Origin: an uncultured Cytophagaceae bacterium
GTDB taxonomy: Bacteria > Bacteroidota > Bacteroidia > Cytophagales > Spirosomataceae
Assembly (NCBI GenBank): GCA_938008575.1
Contig: CALLKB010000006.1
Location: 1-5,524 of the forward strand
DNA: 5,524 nucleotides
Direction: 5' to 3'
This document shows, in pieces, positions 4,410 to 5,524 of this stretch. A program made the translations under genes and the position numbers. The notes below the pieces were generated by a model. The model was not told where the DNA came from and ran no database searches. It saw only the letters and a list, made by a program, of their open reading frames with translations. Numbering within the stretch: the stretch's first letter is position 1; every line of letters starts with the position of its first letter.

Positions 4410-5524
4410 ATGATTAATTCCATCATTTCATTCAGTATCCGCAACAAACTCGTTGTCGGTTTATTTGTCTTAGGGCTAATATTTTGGGGAGGCTATTCTC
4501 TCAGTAAATTGCCTATCGATGCCCTTCCGGACATCACTTCGAATCAAGTGCAGGTCATCACGCAATCGCCCGCACTTGCAGCATCCGAAGTGGAGAAGTT
4601 CATCACCTATCCGCTCGAGATTTCGTTGCGGACTATTCCAAATGTCAAAGGTATTCGTTCTGTTTCCCGTATGGGACTTTCCATCATCACAGTTGTATTT
4701 GATGATGCCGTCGCCATGGATGTGGCGCGCCAACAAGTTTCTGAGAAACTTAAGGGGGCAGAACCGTATTTGCTACGAGGTGCCGGTGTTCCCGAAATGG
4801 CTCCGATTACAACAGGTCTTGGTGAGTTCTTTCAGTACACCTTGGAAGTTGATCCTGCATTTAAAGATCAGTATTCGTTATCCGACTTGCGAACGTATCA
4901 AGATTGGATAGTCAAACGTCAATTATTAGGAATTCCAGGAGTTGTGGAAGTTTCTTCTTTTGGAGGGAATTTGAAGCAATACGAAGTTGCAGTTAACCCC
5001 GAAAGGCTTCGTGCCATGCATGTGACGGTCAATCAAATCTTTACGGCCTTAGAAAACAATAATTCCAATTCGGGAGGTAGTTACCTCGAAAAAGGGACCG
5101 ATGTGTATTTCATCCGAACGGAAGGTATGCTCGCGAGCCTAACTGATGTAGAGAATGTCGTGGTAGATCAAAGAGGCCCTGCCGGAACGCCCATTCGTGT
5201 GAAGGATGTTGCGACGGTTCAGTTTGGCAAAGCGGTTCGCTACGGTGCCATGACACGAAACGGAGAAGGCGAAGTGGTAGGTGCGGTGATGTTACTACTC
5301 AAAGGTGCCAGCGCGAATGAGGTTGTGAAGGATGTGAAAGTCCGCATGGAAGAAATTCAAAAAACGATGCCACAAGGGATTAAAATCGTTCCTTTCTTAG
5401 ATCGTAGCGTTCTGATTGGAAAGGCGATTTCCACGGTTGAAAAGAATCTAATCGAGGGGGGGCTAATCGTCGTTTTCATCTTGGTATTATTGCTTGGTAA
5501 TTTCCGTGCAGGTTTAATTGTGGC
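4410..5524 (+). CDS. czcA: CzcA/CusA family heavy-metal efflux RND transporter (partial, N-terminal part)
   Basis: This is the inner-membrane proton-driven pump of a tripartite heavy-metal efflux system, expelling cations such as Co, Zn, Cd, Cu or Ag with a periplasmic adaptor and outer-membrane channel. The frame is open from the ATG at 4410 to the window end, 371 codons of a protein normally over 1,000 residues. Seen in order are a first membrane segment (about 14-31), LPIDALPDITSNQVQV (34-49) with the metal-type PDIT.NQVQ signature, and SPALAASEVEKFITYPLE (53-70). These are followed by PEMAPITTGLGE (128-139), SSFGGNLKQYEV (182-193), YGAMTRNGEGEVVGAV (278-293), and NLIEG leading into the second membrane segment (346-371). 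The PALA..EVE form and overall sequence favour CzcA-like over CusA-like, but the substrate-defining membrane residues lie beyond the window, so the metal cannot be assigned. The MINSIISFSIRNKL start is typical of Bacteroidota members. No frameshift was found in a full hand translation. Confidence 0.94.
   Translation, partial: MINSIISFSIRNKLVVGLFVLGLIFWGGYSLSKLPIDALPDITSNQVQVITQSPALAASEVEKFITYPLEISLRTIPNVKGIRSVSRMGLSIITVVFDDAVAMDVARQQVSEKLKGAEPYLLRGAGVPEMAPITTGLGEFFQYTLEVDPAFKDQYSLSDLRTYQDWIVKRQLLGIPGVVEVSSFGGNLKQYEVAVNPERLRAMHVTVNQIFTALENNNSNSGGSYLEKGTDVYFIRTEGMLASLTDVENVVVDQRGPAGTPIRVKDVATVQFGKAVRYGAMTRNGEGEVVGAVMLLLKGASANEVVKDVKVRMEEIQKTMPQGIKIVPFLDRSVLIGKAISTVEKNLIEGGLIVVFILVLLLGNFRAGLIV

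Noticed and set aside
4476..4911. Open frames on both strands inside the czcA region
   Set aside because: The true frame is fully open from 4410 to the window end with family motifs throughout, so these are shadows.

Overview
The window looks like a chromosomal stretch from a member of the Bacteroidota, most likely order Cytophagales. Four things point there: a PorP/SprF-family protein (type IX secretion, restricted to this phylum), a Bacteroidota-style BshC for bacillithiol synthesis, a CzcA-like metal pump with a small lineage-specific membrane protein in front of it, and a TAnnTTTG promoter box. The placement rests on protein motifs recalled from these families; no database search was possible.

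Layout. Positions 1-1599 (minus strand) hold bshC, followed through an 8-bp overlap by the first 17 codons of another gene, possibly the rhodanese-type tRNA 2-selenouridine synthase MnmH. A 106-bp divergent spacer containing two abutting palindromes separates bshC from a PorP/SprF-family outer-membrane gene (1706-2821, plus). That gene meets nuoA (2818-3270, minus) tail to tail, with the two stop codons overlapping in the tetranucleotide TTAA. nuoA overlaps the end of an upstream DedA-family gene (3267-3884, minus) by an ATGA junction, so the two are probably one transcription unit. A 103-bp divergent spacer (3885-3987) carries a 7-bp dyad, a possible hairpin over the dedA ribosome-binding site, and a TAnnTTTG box very close to the next start. 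On the plus strand follow a 127-residue His-rich membrane protein (3988-4371) and the N-terminal 371 residues of a CzcA/CusA-type heavy-metal efflux RND transporter (4410 to the window end).

How the genes relate. The last two genes form a metal-efflux operon running out of the window; periplasmic adaptor and outer-membrane partners would be expected outside it. dedA and nuoA are both inner-membrane proteins, plausibly tied to envelope lipid carrier recycling and to complex I respectively, but their functional link is unknown. BshC and the PorP/SprF protein are single genes with no obvious partners here.

There is no gene-free stretch above 300 bp, and I see no tRNA, rRNA, CRISPR array, insertion sequence or phage gene. 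Most of the content is recognisable housekeeping or envelope biology. The parts least explained are the small His-rich protein paired with the metal pump, the dedA-nuoA coupling with nuoA detached from other nuo genes, and the compact control region at 3885-3987.
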